NCBI GenBank assembly: GCA_964504335.1
Contig: CAZDET010000004.1
Coordinates: forward strand, 1 to 64,000
Source: CAZDET01 sp964504335
GTDB taxonomy: Bacteria > Bacteroidota > Bacteroidia > Chitinophagales > Saprospiraceae
Reading direction: 5' to 3'
Length of the DNA stretch: 64,000 nucleotides
In this document: positions 1-8,649 of the stretch, piece after piece
How positions within the stretch are numbered: the stretch's first letter is position 1
How the letters are laid out: the number at the start of each line of letters is the position of its first letter
Notes under the pieces: generated by a model
The model's input: only the letters and a program-made list of their open reading frames with translations
Told to the model about the DNA's origin: nothing
Database searches by the model: none
Translations under genes and position numbers: made by a program

Positions 1-513
1 GACGAAATGAAAGACTTTAAGGTAGAGATGCAGGAGTTCAAAGAGGAAACGGTTCGAGATAGGCGGGAAATGAACAAGCAATGGGGAGGACTCGCCAATA
101 AAATGGGCACTATTGTAGAGGATATCGTCTCTCCTGCGGTGCGTCCAATGGTGAAGCAGTATTTTCAGGAAGAGGTAATCGATATTCGGATCCATCACCG
201 CCGGCACAACCGAACGCTGGGCATCAATGGTGAATTTGATGTGGTGGCTGTTACGGATAATCGGGTGTTCCTGGTGGAAACAAAAGTGAGCCCTAATCAA
301 GAGAAGCTACATCGTTTTGTAGACGAGGCAATCCCGCGATTCCGGGTGCTCTTTCCGGAATACGATCACTTGCCTTTAGTACCCGTTTTTGCTGCGCTTC
401 GCTTTGAAGACGATCTGGTGCAGACTGGTACCGAGATCGGGGTGTATATGTTGGCCTATCGGGAATGGGAATATATGGATTTGTTGAATTTCGAGGCCAT
501 TCAAAGCCGTTAA
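1..513 (+). CDS. PD-(D/E)XK nuclease-fold hypothetical protein, 5' end probably outside window
   Basis: Function unknown. The first 30 residues are charged and helical (coiled-coil-like). The rest resembles the nuclease-like domain of the DUF3782-type family common in bacteria with many paralogues. A D...ExK arrangement is visible (Asp78, Glu91, Lys93, counting from the Met at base 7), in a strand-like context ending FLVETK, the usual core of PD-(D/E)XK folds. No stop lies between base 1 and the Met at base 7, and relatives carry longer coiled-coil N-termini, so the true start is probably upstream of the window. Only 4 bases separate it from the OmpA gene. No restriction or toxin partner is visible, and nuclease activity is inference. 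Confidence 0.6.
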   Translation, partial: DEMKDFKVEMQEFKEETVRDRREMNKQWGGLANKMGTIVEDIVSPAVRPMVKQYFQEEVIDIRIHHRRHNRTLGINGEFDVVAVTDNRVFLVETKVSPNQEKLHRFVDEAIPRFRVLFPEYDHLPLVPVFAALRFEDDLVQTGTEIGVYMLAYREWEYMDLLNFEAIQSR

Positions 514-517
514 AGCT

Positions 518-1573
518 ATGATTTCTGTGGGGATACGATGCGTTTTGGTGGGGTTGTTGTTTGCTTTCAGTTCGGCTAATGCGCTGGGTCAAATGATAAT
601 TGATTCATTGCGTCTGGAGTTATCTGACACGCTATTTTTCGATTTCGGCAAGGCAGACCTGCGCGCCGAAGCGGATAGCACTCTCCGGAAACTAGCACCA
701 AACTGGACCGCTGATAAGCTAATTTATCTAACGGCTCATACAGATTCGGTCGGGAGTATTCAGGCCAACGAAGCGCTTGCACTCCGGCGGGCAGAGGCGG
801 TAAGAATGGGTTTGAAGCGTCTGGGGATACCGGATTCGGTCCTATTAATCGATGTTTTCGGAGAACGCCAACCGCTTTCGCGCGAGGGAACCGAAGCCGC
901 CAATCAGCGGAATCGTCGGGTCACCATTGGTTTCTTCCTGCCCCAGCGGTATCGGCGACTCACCGGCAAGATTACCGGAGCGGATAGCATTGGTATTGAT
1001 GCTACCCTACTGTTCAATGGCAAGTGGTTTCGGGATTCTATTCAAACCGATTCGGGAGGACGTTTTCGGGTAGATCTTCCAGTGGAGGAAGTAATTAAAA
1101 TGGAGGCCTTTGCGCCGGATCATTTTTTTGCGTCTAAACTATTTAAGGTTGATCCCTTGAAGCCATTGGATGTGGATATCCAACTAGATCCGGCAGGGGT
1201 AGGGTTAGTAGCCGATATTCCCAATCTGTTCTTTCTGGGGGATAAGGATATCCTCAAACCAGCCTCTCGGGCGGCCTTGCCCCAAGTGCTTCGATTCATG
1301 CAGGTAAATCCCGATTTCACGGTGGAGATTGCAGGGCACGTCAACTTTCCCGATTCCCCTCCCTTACCCAAAGGCACCTTTTCCTTTGATTTGTCGGAAC
1401 GCCGTGCCAAGCGCGTATACAACTACCTTATCGAGCGTGGGATTGATCCCCAACGACTTACTTATAAAGCCTACAGCAATTTTGAAATGCGCTTCCCCCA
1501 ACCACGCACCGCGGAAGAATCGGCGGCCAATCGAAGAGTCGAGATACGAGTCACAGGTCGCATTCTGAAGTAA
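518..1573 (+). CDS. OmpA-family protein with two OmpA-C-like domains
   Basis: Envelope protein of 351 aa. Residues 1-25 form a signal peptide ending near ALGQ. Residues about 35-140 and 235-350 each resemble the peptidoglycan-binding OmpA C-terminal domain. The first has the HTDSVG-type loop followed by NEALALRRAEAV and ends in NQRNRRV. The second has IAGHVNF, LSERRAKRVYNYL and ends in NRRVEIRV. The spacer (about 145-230) looks like a carboxypeptidase-regulatory-like beta domain. Two OmpA-C modules in one chain are uncommon. The second lacks the canonical TD pair in the loop (GHVNFP instead of GHTDxxG), so it may bind peptidoglycan poorly. Converges with the downstream mutA. Confidence 0.8.
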   Translation: MISVGIRCVLVGLLFAFSSANALGQMIIDSLRLELSDTLFFDFGKADLRAEADSTLRKLAPNWTADKLIYLTAHTDSVGSIQANEALALRRAEAVRMGLKRLGIPDSVLLIDVFGERQPLSREGTEAANQRNRRVTIGFFLPQRYRRLTGKITGADSIGIDATLLFNGKWFRDSIQTDSGGRFRVDLPVEEVIKMEAFAPDHFFASKLFKVDPLKPLDVDIQLDPAGVGLVADIPNLFFLGDKDILKPASRAALPQVLRFMQVNPDFTVEIAGHVNFPDSPPLPKGTFSFDLSERRAKRVYNYLIERGIDPQRLTYKAYSNFEMRFPQPRTAEESAANRRVEIRVTGRILK

Positions 1574-1575
1574 AG

Positions 1576-2760
1576 TTAGAGTTCAACTACTTCCACGAAG
1601 CCACCCTGTGCTTCGATGTGCTGGAACTGGCTCCAGGCAGCTTCGGCCAGGGCGTCCGTAAGCTTTTCGATGAAGTAACTACCCGCCGCCGGATCGGCAA
1701 CCCAATCGAGGTGACTTTCCAGTTGCAATAGATGCTGTACATTTCGGGCTATACGGCGGGTAAATGCCGACGATTTCGCCCCCGTATTGCCGGTAACGTC
1801 GGCTGGAAGTACGTAAATCTGGCTCGCTCCACCGATGGCTGCGGCCATCGTTTGGGTAGTGGCGCGAATCATGTTTGCGTTGGTATCTTGAGTCTGGCTA
1901 TCCAGACTTTGATGAGTACTGATGGGAGGAAGTGGTTGGTTCTTCAGGCCAAAACCGTTCAATACATTCGCCCAGAGCAGTTTAAGTGCGCGAAGCTTTG
2001 CAATGTCCGTGAAATAGCTCGCGCTCATGGCCATTGTAAATTGTAAGTGGCGATTTACCACGGCAGGATCCGCTCCGTGGTGAGCCACCTGTCTCAGATA
2101 GGCGGTGCCTTTGGAAACGAGCAGGGCGAGTTCCTCGCTAGTGTGCCCTGGGCCGGTGTGAAAGGTGCGACCGTTTACCTGGAGTACCCGAAAGTGCGGC
2201 ATGTATTTGGATACGAAGCCCAACAAGCGCACAAGTGGAGGGTAAGGAGGATCACTCCAGTCGAGAAATGGGTCAAAGTCCACGGTACCGCGGATTGCGC
2301 TCAAATTGTAATTGGATCGACGCAAATAGTACACCAGGTCGCGGAAGAGTTCGGCCGGATCTTTATCCGGGTGAATAAGGGCGGTGTTGAGGGAGATGTA
2401 ATCCAGCCGAATACCCTCCAGTATTTCTCCGATTTCGGATACGGTCGGTTGGTGTAAAAGATGAAATAGAGGAGCCGTCACACCACCGGCAAGCGCTTCC
2501 AGGGCCTGTTGGTTGACCGTTTTCGGATCGCCGGCTTCGATGTAGGCTCCGATTTCCCACCGGTTGGTGCTGCGGCCGCCGGTGAGCGGCGGAAGCGTCG
2601 GCTCAACATCCTCGGCGGTATAGATGGGAGCTACCCGAATCGATTCCTCCAATTGCCAATCGAGGTCCGAAAGTGGCCGACCTCGCAAATCCTTTTCCAC
2701 GCGCTCCAGCCATGCTGCTTTGCCGACAGGAGAAAAACCTGGGGTGTGTTGGTTGCTCAT
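1576..2760 (-). CDS. mutA: Methylmalonyl-CoA mutase small (beta) subunit
   Basis: Non-catalytic partner of the adenosylcobalamin enzyme that interconverts methylmalonyl-CoA and succinyl-CoA in propionate metabolism. The 394-aa chain matches the TIM-barrel domain of the mutase family: THQSLDSQTQDTNANMIRAT-type segment, then SQIYVLPAD and DPAAGSYFIEKLT near the C-terminus. It ends directly after the barrel, so the C-terminal B12-binding-like domain of longer MutA proteins is missing; short beta subunits of this kind are known in Bacteroidota. The reading frame extends to a TTG at 2769, but the ATG at 2760 is the better start. The large subunit (mutB) would be expected just downstream on this strand, but that position holds the OmpA gene, so it must lie elsewhere. 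Confidence 0.85.
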   Translation of the reverse strand: MSNQHTPGFSPVGKAAWLERVEKDLRGRPLSDLDWQLEESIRVAPIYTAEDVEPTLPPLTGGRSTNRWEIGAYIEAGDPKTVNQQALEALAGGVTAPLFHLLHQPTVSEIGEILEGIRLDYISLNTALIHPDKDPAELFRDLVYYLRRSNYNLSAIRGTVDFDPFLDWSDPPYPPLVRLLGFVSKYMPHFRVLQVNGRTFHTGPGHTSEELALLVSKGTAYLRQVAHHGADPAVVNRHLQFTMAMSASYFTDIAKLRALKLLWANVLNGFGLKNQPLPPISTHQSLDSQTQDTNANMIRATTQTMAAAIGGASQIYVLPADVTGNTGAKSSAFTRRIARNVQHLLQLESHLDWVADPAAGSYFIEKLTDALAEAAWSQFQHIEAQGGFVEVVEL

Positions 2761-2868
2761 ACTCTCCAATTAGGGACCTGAATGTGGTATTATAGTTGCA
2801 AGGTAACATCATTCCGCGGCATAAGGAAGAGCCTCACTTTTGTAAGAACTTTTTTCGCATAGAGTCGT

Positions 2869-2876
2869 TATCTTTG
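2869..2876 (+). promoter_or_regulatory. Candidate -7 element of the isc operon promoter
   Basis: TATCTTTG matches the Bacteroidota primary-sigma -7 consensus TAnnTTTG and lies 44 bases before the iscS ATG. The -33 partner is poor: a TTTTG at 2838-2842 is 26 bases away, farther than the usual 19-21. No IscR-like palindrome was seen between it and the start. Confidence 0.45.
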
Positions 2877-2920
2877 TGATCAATCTTGCTTAGACTTAAT
2901 CTAAATAAACCTAACGCTAG

Positions 2921-4141
2921 ATGGGAAAGCGACTAATATACCTTGATAATAATGCAACTACCCCTACGGATCCCCGTGTGGTGGAGACGATGCTTCCATA
3001 CTTCTACGAAAATCCCGGTAATGCTGCCAGCCGGAATCACCCTGCCGGCTGGGTGGCCGAAGAAGCGGTCGATTATGCCCGAGAGCAAATCGCCAAGCTG
3101 ATCAGCGCAGACCCTCGTGAAATTATTTTCACCAGCGGAGCTACCGAATCCGATAATTTGGCCCTGAAAGGGGTCTTCGAAATGTACAGCCGGAAGGGTA
3201 ACCACATCATCACGGCGAAAACAGAACACAAGGCCGTACTCGATGCTTGCCAGAAGATTGAAAAGTTGGGGGGTGAGGTAACGTACCTGGACGTAAATCG
3301 AGAAGGACTTGTCGATCTCGATGAACTGCGTGCCGCCATTAAAGATACGACCATCTTAGTATCTATCATGTGGGCAAACAACGAAACAGGAGTCATTCAA
3401 CCGATGAAAGAGATCGGCCAAATCTGTGCGGAGAATGGCGTGCTGTTCATGAGTGATGCTACGCAGGCAGTAGGTAAAATCCCCGTCAATCCGAGAGAGG
3501 TTGGAGTACACCTGATGGCATTTACCGGTCACAAAATGTACGGTCCGAAAGGGGTCGGTGCATTGTACGTAAGCCGCAAATCCCCCCGGGTGAAAGTTAC
3601 TTCTCAGATGGACGGCGGAGGACACGAACGCGGCATGCGTTCCGGAACGCTCAACGTACCAGGCATTGTCGGGCTTGGTCGAGCTGCCGAAATTGCTCGG
3701 GAAGAGATGGAGAAAGACGCCGCCCGGTTGTCGAAATTGAGAGACAAACTCGAAAACGCCATTAAAGAAAACCTGGAAGAGGTATACGTTAATGGTAGCG
3801 TAGAAAATCGCATGCCTCACGTTACCAATATTAGTTTTAAGCACGTTGAAGGTGAGGGGCTGATGATGACATTCAATCAGGATATTGCGGTAAGCTCCGG
3901 CTCTGCCTGTACTTCCGCCTCGCTCGAACCCTCCTATGTGCTGGTTGCCCTAGGCCTGGGCGACGATTTGGCGCACTCCTCTATCCGGTTCAGTCTCGGT
4001 CGCTTTACTACCGAAGAAGAGGTCGATCGCACAATCGAACTGGTTACCTCAGGGGTTAATCACATGCGCGAATTAAGTCCGATCTGGGAGATGTACAAAG
4101 AGGGAGTCGACCTGGATCAGGTAGAGTGGACCGAACACTAA
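2921..4141 (+). CDS. iscS: Cysteine desulfurase IscS
   Basis: PLP enzyme that removes sulfur from L-cysteine and passes it as persulfide to the IscU scaffold (cytosol). The 406-aa protein has the class V aminotransferase fold. Visible motifs are YLDNNATTPTDPRV at the N-terminus, the PLP lysine Lys205 in FTGHKMYGPKG, and the persulfide cysteine Cys330 in SSGSACTSAS. The loop length and its CTSAS context are the IscS/NifS group I type, not SufS. First gene of an iscS-iscU-iscA run (55- and 17-base gaps). No IscR, HscA/HscB or ferredoxin gene follows, so this is a minimal ISC operon. Confidence 0.95.
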   Translation: MGKRLIYLDNNATTPTDPRVVETMLPYFYENPGNAASRNHPAGWVAEEAVDYAREQIAKLISADPREIIFTSGATESDNLALKGVFEMYSRKGNHIITAKTEHKAVLDACQKIEKLGGEVTYLDVNREGLVDLDELRAAIKDTTILVSIMWANNETGVIQPMKEIGQICAENGVLFMSDATQAVGKIPVNPREVGVHLMAFTGHKMYGPKGVGALYVSRKSPRVKVTSQMDGGGHERGMRSGTLNVPGIVGLGRAAEIAREEMEKDAARLSKLRDKLENAIKENLEEVYVNGSVENRMPHVTNISFKHVEGEGLMMTFNQDIAVSSGSACTSASLEPSYVLVALGLGDDLAHSSIRFSLGRFTTEEEVDRTIELVTSGVNHMRELSPIWEMYKEGVDLDQVEWTEH

Positions 4142-4195
4142 TTTTTCGCAAACGTTATCAACCAATTATTGAATTCACTGATAAAATCGCTATAG

Positions 4196-4615
4196 ATGGC
4201 TTATTCAGATAAACTGCTCGAGCACTTCAAAAATCCCCGCAACGTCGGAACGCTTGACAAGAACAACGAGAACGTCGGAACCGGCCTGGTTGGAGCGCCC
4301 GAATGTGGAGACGTTATGCGCCTGCAAATCGAGGTAGATCCAAATTCCAAGAAGATTGTCGACGCCAAGTTTAAAACCTTCGGCTGTGGCTCTGCCATCG
4401 CTTCCTCCAGCCTCGCTACCGAGTGGATTAAGGGAAAGACAATCGATGAGGCCCTATCCATCGACAACATGGATATCGTGGAAGAACTGGCTCTACCACC
4501 AGTAAAAATTCACTGTTCCGTACTCGCCGAAGATGCCATCAAAAGTGCCATCGCCGACTACCAGAAGAAGAGTAACGTAGAAGCTACTCAGGAGGCAGCT
4601 GAAGCGAAGGCATAG
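4196..4615 (+). CDS. iscU: Iron-sulfur cluster assembly scaffold IscU
   Basis: Scaffold on which IscS-derived sulfur and iron are assembled into 2Fe-2S clusters. The 139-aa protein carries all three cluster cysteines in family context: Cys37 in APECGDV (with the assisting Asp39), Cys64 in KTFGCGSAIASSS and Cys107 in KIHCSVLAEDA. The segment between Cys64 and Cys107 has the IscU ATEWIKGKT helix and the LPPVK chaperone-recognition motif used by HscA, although no hscA is seen here. The C-terminal 15 residues are an alanine/glutamate-rich tail beyond the usual end (about 125 aa). Second gene of the isc operon. Confidence 0.95.
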   Translation: MAYSDKLLEHFKNPRNVGTLDKNNENVGTGLVGAPECGDVMRLQIEVDPNSKKIVDAKFKTFGCGSAIASSSLATEWIKGKTIDEALSIDNMDIVEELALPPVKIHCSVLAEDAIKSAIADYQKKSNVEATQEAAEAKA

Positions 4616-4631
4616 CAACAATCATACGCCT

Positions 4632-4958
4632 ATGGTTTTTGTAGCAGACAGTGCTAAAGAAAAAGTTGCCGAACTGCGGCAAACCGAGTCACTCGACGAG
4701 GACTATTTTCTCCGTGTATCCGTTACGAGCGGAGGTTGCTCGGGTCTAACCTACAACCTCGACTTTGATAACGAGTCGCGCCCCAATGATCAGGTTTTCG
4801 AGGATAATGGGGTAAAAGTCGTCTGTGACCTGAAAAGCTTTCTCTACCTGTGCAACACGACGCTGGAATTTTCCGGCGGATTGAATGGAAAAGGGTTCTT
4901 TTTCAACAATCCGAACGCTGCGCGTACTTGTGGCTGCGGTGAGAGTTTTGCCGTTTAA
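4632..4958 (+). CDS. iscA: IscA/HesB-family iron-sulfur carrier
   Basis: A-type carrier that takes clusters from the scaffold to apo-proteins. The 108-aa protein shows the three conserved cysteines: Cys36 in SGGCSGLTY and the C-terminal pair Cys100/Cys102 in TCGCGESF. The FFFNNPNA segment before the CGC motif is typical of the family. It lies 17 bases after iscU and is the last gene of the operon, closed 30 bases later by a strong hairpin. An ErpA-like role cannot be separated from IscA by sequence alone. Confidence 0.92.
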   Translation: MVFVADSAKEKVAELRQTESLDEDYFLRVSVTSGGCSGLTYNLDFDNESRPNDQVFEDNGVKVVCDLKSFLYLCNTTLEFSGGLNGKGFFFNNPNAARTCGCGESFAV

Positions 4959-4987
4959 GGGATCGCAAATAGAATAAAGAATCGAAC

Positions 4988-5017
4988 GGGCCGTCATCAC
5001 TGCTGTGATGACGGCCC
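4988..5017. terminator. Perfect 13-bp hairpin ending the isc operon
   Basis: GGGCCGTCATCAC, loop TGCT, then the exact reverse complement GTGATGACGGCCC, followed by AATTTATT. A 13-bp perfect stem with a tetraloop directly after iscA is a strong intrinsic-type terminator, although the following T-run is interrupted. Confidence 0.8.
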
Positions 5018-5138
5018 AATTTATTGAAATGCGTTTTTAGCCTCACTTCCTTCAAAAATCTCAACTGCGGATCACCGAAAAGCCGGAGGCAATAGCTTTC
5101 TTTGTTACTACCCGGTAGAATTACACCCTTGGTCCACT

Positions 5139-7184
5139 ATGAGATTCACTGCACTCCTTTGGGTACTCGGTTGTACGAGTATCGCCTCCCTCGTTCAAGC
5201 CCAGGTTTCTTCCGATACATTAGCTTATTCGAATGACCTTCCCGAAGTAGTGGTCACTGCCCGACGTGCCCCCCAACCGGCATCTGAAGTGGTTGGTACC
5301 CTTGCGCGGCGATCGGCAGCAGCTATTCGAACGGCGGCCCGCCGGACAAGTCCGGAAGCCCTCGTCGGGTTGCCCGGGGTGTGGCTCCAAAAAACATATC
5401 ACGGCGGCGGGGCGGCTTTCCTTCGGGGGCTCACGGGCAACCAGACGCTGCTATTGCTGGATGGTATTCGGCTCAACAACTCCACCTTTCGTTCTGGCCC
5501 CAATCAGTATTTCAACACCATTGATGTGTTTAGCATCGATCGGCTGGAAGTGTGGCACAGTGCCGGTTCGGTTTTGTACGGATCGGATGCCATCGGCGGA
5601 ACTATCAATGTGCTGACCAACACGCCTGCCTGGAGTGATTCGGGTTTGGTGGCCCGCTCGCGGGCCTACGGCCGTTGGCGAAGCTCCGACCAGGAATGGA
5701 CCGGCCGGGCTGAGCTCACCCTGGCGACGGCCCACCAGGCTGTTTCGGGAGGATTTACGTTCCGAGACTTCGGCGACCTGATTGCCGGAGGAGACCTGGG
5801 GAAGGAAGCGCCGTCTTCCTATTCGGAGCGAGCTACCGATCTCAAGGGAGTATTCAAAATAGGTCGGCACGGTCTGCTTACACTTGCCTATAATTGGGTG
5901 CGGCAGGAAGACATCGGCCACTTTGACCAGGTCGCTCAGCGAGGTTTCAGTTTGTGGAAATTCGATCCGCAAATTCGACAATTGGTTTATTTGCGCTACC
6001 AACAGGTGCATCCGTCCGATTGGCTCGAGCGGAGCCGCTGGACTATCGCGTGGCAGCGCAGTGAGGAAGGCCGGATCAATCAACGCGAGGGTTCCAATCT
6101 GCTTAACCGCGCTACCGATCGAGTGCGTACCTTATCGGCCTCCGGCGAATTATTCACCCGCTTTGCTCCCGGTTTACGGGGCATAGTAGGTATTGAGTTC
6201 TACGGTGATCGCATTGAAAGTAGCAATCAGTCGCTCAACTTAGATAACAGCCAGCTCACCTTCGGCCGGGGGCTTTACCCCGATGATAGCGAAGCGCTGA
6301 ACGCTGCCGCCTACCTTCAGCAATACCTTAAGTTCGGCTCCTGGACCGTCGAAAGCGGATTGCGATTCAATGCGATCCGCCTCCAGTTTGAAGATGCTGA
6401 ATTTGGCGATGTCGATGTCAGCCCAAGTGCCCTGGTTGGGAGCGCGGGGATCGGCTATCGCGTAGATTCAAGCCGGCAGCTATTTCTCCGTGCTGAGATG
6501 GGGTTTCGGGCACCCAATGTCAACGATCTTAGTAGTTTTGGCCCCTTCGATTTCGGTGTGGAAACGCCCGTTTCCGACCTCGACCCGGAGCGCTCACTGA
6601 ATCTAAATTTCGGTTTTAGAGTTCGGCAGGGAGTGTACCGGATGGAGGTAGCCGGGTTTTACACTCGGCTCTTCGATTTGATCAACAGAGTGCCTGGTGT
6701 ATTTCGGGGCGATACGCTTTTTCAGGGCGATCGGGTTTTCCAAAAAGCGAATACGGCTCGCGCTTATTTACTTGGAGGGGAAGTGGCCGCCGAATGGCGG
6801 CCTGTTGCCCGCTTTTTGGTGCGCACAAACCTAAGTTACACGTACGGCGTAGATAGCGAGCGGAATGAACCCTTGCGTCGGGTGCCTCCCTTCAACGGGC
6901 TATTTCAGGTTCGCTACGCGACCCAATTATTCTCGATAACCGGTGAAAGTTTATTCGCAGCGGCGCAGCGGCGATTAAATGCGCAAGATATTTCCGATCA
7001 TCGAATCGCTGATGGTGGTACCGATGGGTGGTTGATCGTTAACATACGGTCTGGGTTAATCCGCTCCCGCTGGCGGATAGAAGCCGGCCTGGACAATATC
7101 TTCGATGTAGCTTACCGAATGCACGGCAGTGGTGTGGATGGGGTCGGGCGGCATTTATGGGTCGGAATCGGTTATGGTATGTAG
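5139..7184 (+). CDS. TonB-dependent outer-membrane receptor
   Basis: Outer-membrane gated channel for a scarce nutrient (siderophore, heme or vitamin; substrate not readable). The 681-aa protein has a signal peptide (residues 1-21, ending VQAQ) and a TonB-box-like stretch VVVTARR near residue 40. A plug domain spans about 60-160, with FLRGLTGNQTLLLLDG and the GSDAIGGTINV signature. The rest is a beta-barrel of alternating aromatic strands ending in the expected terminal strand (LWVGIGYGM). Size and plug are of the BtuB/CirA class, not the larger SusC class, and no SusD partner is adjacent. It follows the isc terminator and precedes a glycosyltransferase by 60 bases. A link to iron uptake is suggested only by the isc neighbour. 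Confidence 0.9.
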   Translation: MRFTALLWVLGCTSIASLVQAQVSSDTLAYSNDLPEVVVTARRAPQPASEVVGTLARRSAAAIRTAARRTSPEALVGLPGVWLQKTYHGGGAAFLRGLTGNQTLLLLDGIRLNNSTFRSGPNQYFNTIDVFSIDRLEVWHSAGSVLYGSDAIGGTINVLTNTPAWSDSGLVARSRAYGRWRSSDQEWTGRAELTLATAHQAVSGGFTFRDFGDLIAGGDLGKEAPSSYSERATDLKGVFKIGRHGLLTLAYNWVRQEDIGHFDQVAQRGFSLWKFDPQIRQLVYLRYQQVHPSDWLERSRWTIAWQRSEEGRINQREGSNLLNRATDRVRTLSASGELFTRFAPGLRGIVGIEFYGDRIESSNQSLNLDNSQLTFGRGLYPDDSEALNAAAYLQQYLKFGSWTVESGLRFNAIRLQFEDAEFGDVDVSPSALVGSAGIGYRVDSSRQLFLRAEMGFRAPNVNDLSSFGPFDFGVETPVSDLDPERSLNLNFGFRVRQGVYRMEVAGFYTRLFDLINRVPGVFRGDTLFQGDRVFQKANTARAYLLGGEVAAEWRPVARFLVRTNLSYTYGVDSERNEPLRRVPPFNGLFQVRYATQLFSITGESLFAAAQRRLNAQDISDHRIADGGTDGWLIVNIRSGLIRSRWRIEAGLDNIFDVAYRMHGSGVDGVGRHLWVGIGYGM

Positions 7185-7244
7185 CTTCCAGCCGTAGTGC
7201 ATTGTTGAAATTCTAGTATCTTACCCTTACCGACCACACACTAC

Positions 7245-8369
7245 ATGCACCACATAGCCTTCGACGCGAAGCGATTGTTTACCAATTTCACCGGTCTAGG
7301 TAATTACAGCCGCACGCTGGTCCGCAACCTTTCCGAATACTATCCCGATCATGCCTATTACTTACTGACGCCACGCATTGTGCGCAATGCAGAAACGCAA
7401 TTCTTTCTCAGCTCACCGGCCTTCAGCGTCATTCAGCCTTCGGTTGCGGGGGGCGTGTTTTGGCGTTCCAGTGGAATGAAACGCGATTGGAGGCACCGAC
7501 ACATAGACCTCTATCATGGGTTGAGCCACGAAATTCCCTTTCGGTCCTCCACAACTGGTGTGCGGACGGTCGTGACCATTCACGATTTGATTTTTCGGCA
7601 TTATCCGGAGCAATACCGATGGAGCGATCGCCTGATCTACGATTACAAATGCCAGTACGCCTGCAACCACGCCGATTGCATCGTGGCGATTAGCGAGCAG
7701 ACTAAACGGGATATCATTCAGTTCTATGGTATTTCTCCCGAGCGTATTAAGGTTATTTATCAGGCTTGCAGTGAGCGATTTTTACAGAAGCGTTCGCAAT
7801 CGACCATCGACGAGGTGTTGCAGCGCTACCAATTACCAGCGGAATACCTGCTGTATGTCGGTTCGATTATCGAGCGGAAAAATTTGCTGGGCATTCTCCA
7901 GGCCTATCTCCAGTTGCCGGATAGCCACCGCTTGCCCTTGGTGGTAGTCGGCTCCGGAAGCAAAGCCTACACCCGTCGAGTGCAGGAGTATGCGCGTGCC
8001 CATAAATTGCAATCCCTCCTTTACTGGGTGCAGCCGCAGACAGAGGAATTGCCGGCACTTTACCAACAGGCGAGGCTATTTCTATATCCTTCGTTGTACG
8101 AAGGGTTTGGCATTCCAATTATCGAGGCCTTGTTTAGCGGAACTCCAGTTGTGACCAGCAATCGCTCTTCCCTGCCGGAGGCGGCTGGTTCGGGTAGCAT
8201 CCTCGTAGACCCGGAAGATCCCGCCGCCATTCGGGCAGGGATTGAACGCGTACTCGGAGATACTGAATTGCGGTCCGGTATGGTGCAAGCTGGTTATGCA
8301 CACGCCGAACAGTTCCTCGGAAACCCCCTTTCGAAACAGCTCATGGAAGCCTACCAGCAATTGCTTTAA
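7245..8369 (+). CDS. GT4-family glycosyltransferase
   Basis: Retaining GT-B glycosyltransferase of 374 aa that would transfer a sugar from a nucleotide donor at the cytosolic membrane face; donor and acceptor are unknown. The N-terminal domain opens with an IAFDAKRLFTNFTGLGNYSR stretch, the glycine-rich acceptor-side loop seen in mannosyltransferase-like GT4 enzymes. The C-terminal domain has YVGSIIERKN and the EX7E motif in SLYEGFGIPIIEALFSGTPVV (about residues 283-303). It lies 60 bases after the TonB receptor and is separated from the sortase gene by a terminator hairpin. Whether it serves the glycan cluster further downstream is unknown. Confidence 0.88.
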   Translation: MHHIAFDAKRLFTNFTGLGNYSRTLVRNLSEYYPDHAYYLLTPRIVRNAETQFFLSSPAFSVIQPSVAGGVFWRSSGMKRDWRHRHIDLYHGLSHEIPFRSSTTGVRTVVTIHDLIFRHYPEQYRWSDRLIYDYKCQYACNHADCIVAISEQTKRDIIQFYGISPERIKVIYQACSERFLQKRSQSTIDEVLQRYQLPAEYLLYVGSIIERKNLLGILQAYLQLPDSHRLPLVVVGSGSKAYTRRVQEYARAHKLQSLLYWVQPQTEELPALYQQARLFLYPSLYEGFGIPIIEALFSGTPVVTSNRSSLPEAAGSGSILVDPEDPAAIRAGIERVLGDTELRSGMVQAGYAHAEQFLGNPLSKQLMEAYQQLL

Positions 8370-8516
8370 TACTGGCTAACTACTTGCTGCTCTGCCGCTT
8401 TCTAAAGCAGGGATACCATTGAAAATCGGCTAACCCCCACTGGCTAAAGCGGATATTAACTTAATTCGGGCGTTTGTAGATTCGTACCAGTTTTCTCATA
8501 GTATGTTTATGTCGTC

Positions 8517-8546
8517 CTACACCTGTAAAGGTGTAGGTTTTTTTTT
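8517..8546 (+). terminator. Intrinsic terminator upstream of the sortase gene
   Basis: CTACACC, loop TGTAAA, GGTGTAG, then G and nine T residues: a textbook Rho-independent terminator. It sits 147 bases after the glycosyltransferase stop and about 100 bases before the sortase ATG. It would also lie inside the N-terminus of an artificially long sortase ORF, which argues that coding starts at 8650. It could act as a leader attenuator if transcription of the sortase starts before it. Confidence 0.85.
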
Positions 8547-8649
8547 GTCGCATCCTCAACCTCCCGGTGGCCTGCATACTTTCTCCTGCGTCCTTCGTGT
8601 TACCTTTATAGAGTTTATTGATGATAATCCCACGAATTTCAGTCCTATC

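Noticed and set aside
8503..8649. N-terminal extension of the sortase ORF
   Set aside because: It contains an intrinsic terminator and no plausible signal peptide; the signal peptide begins at 8650.
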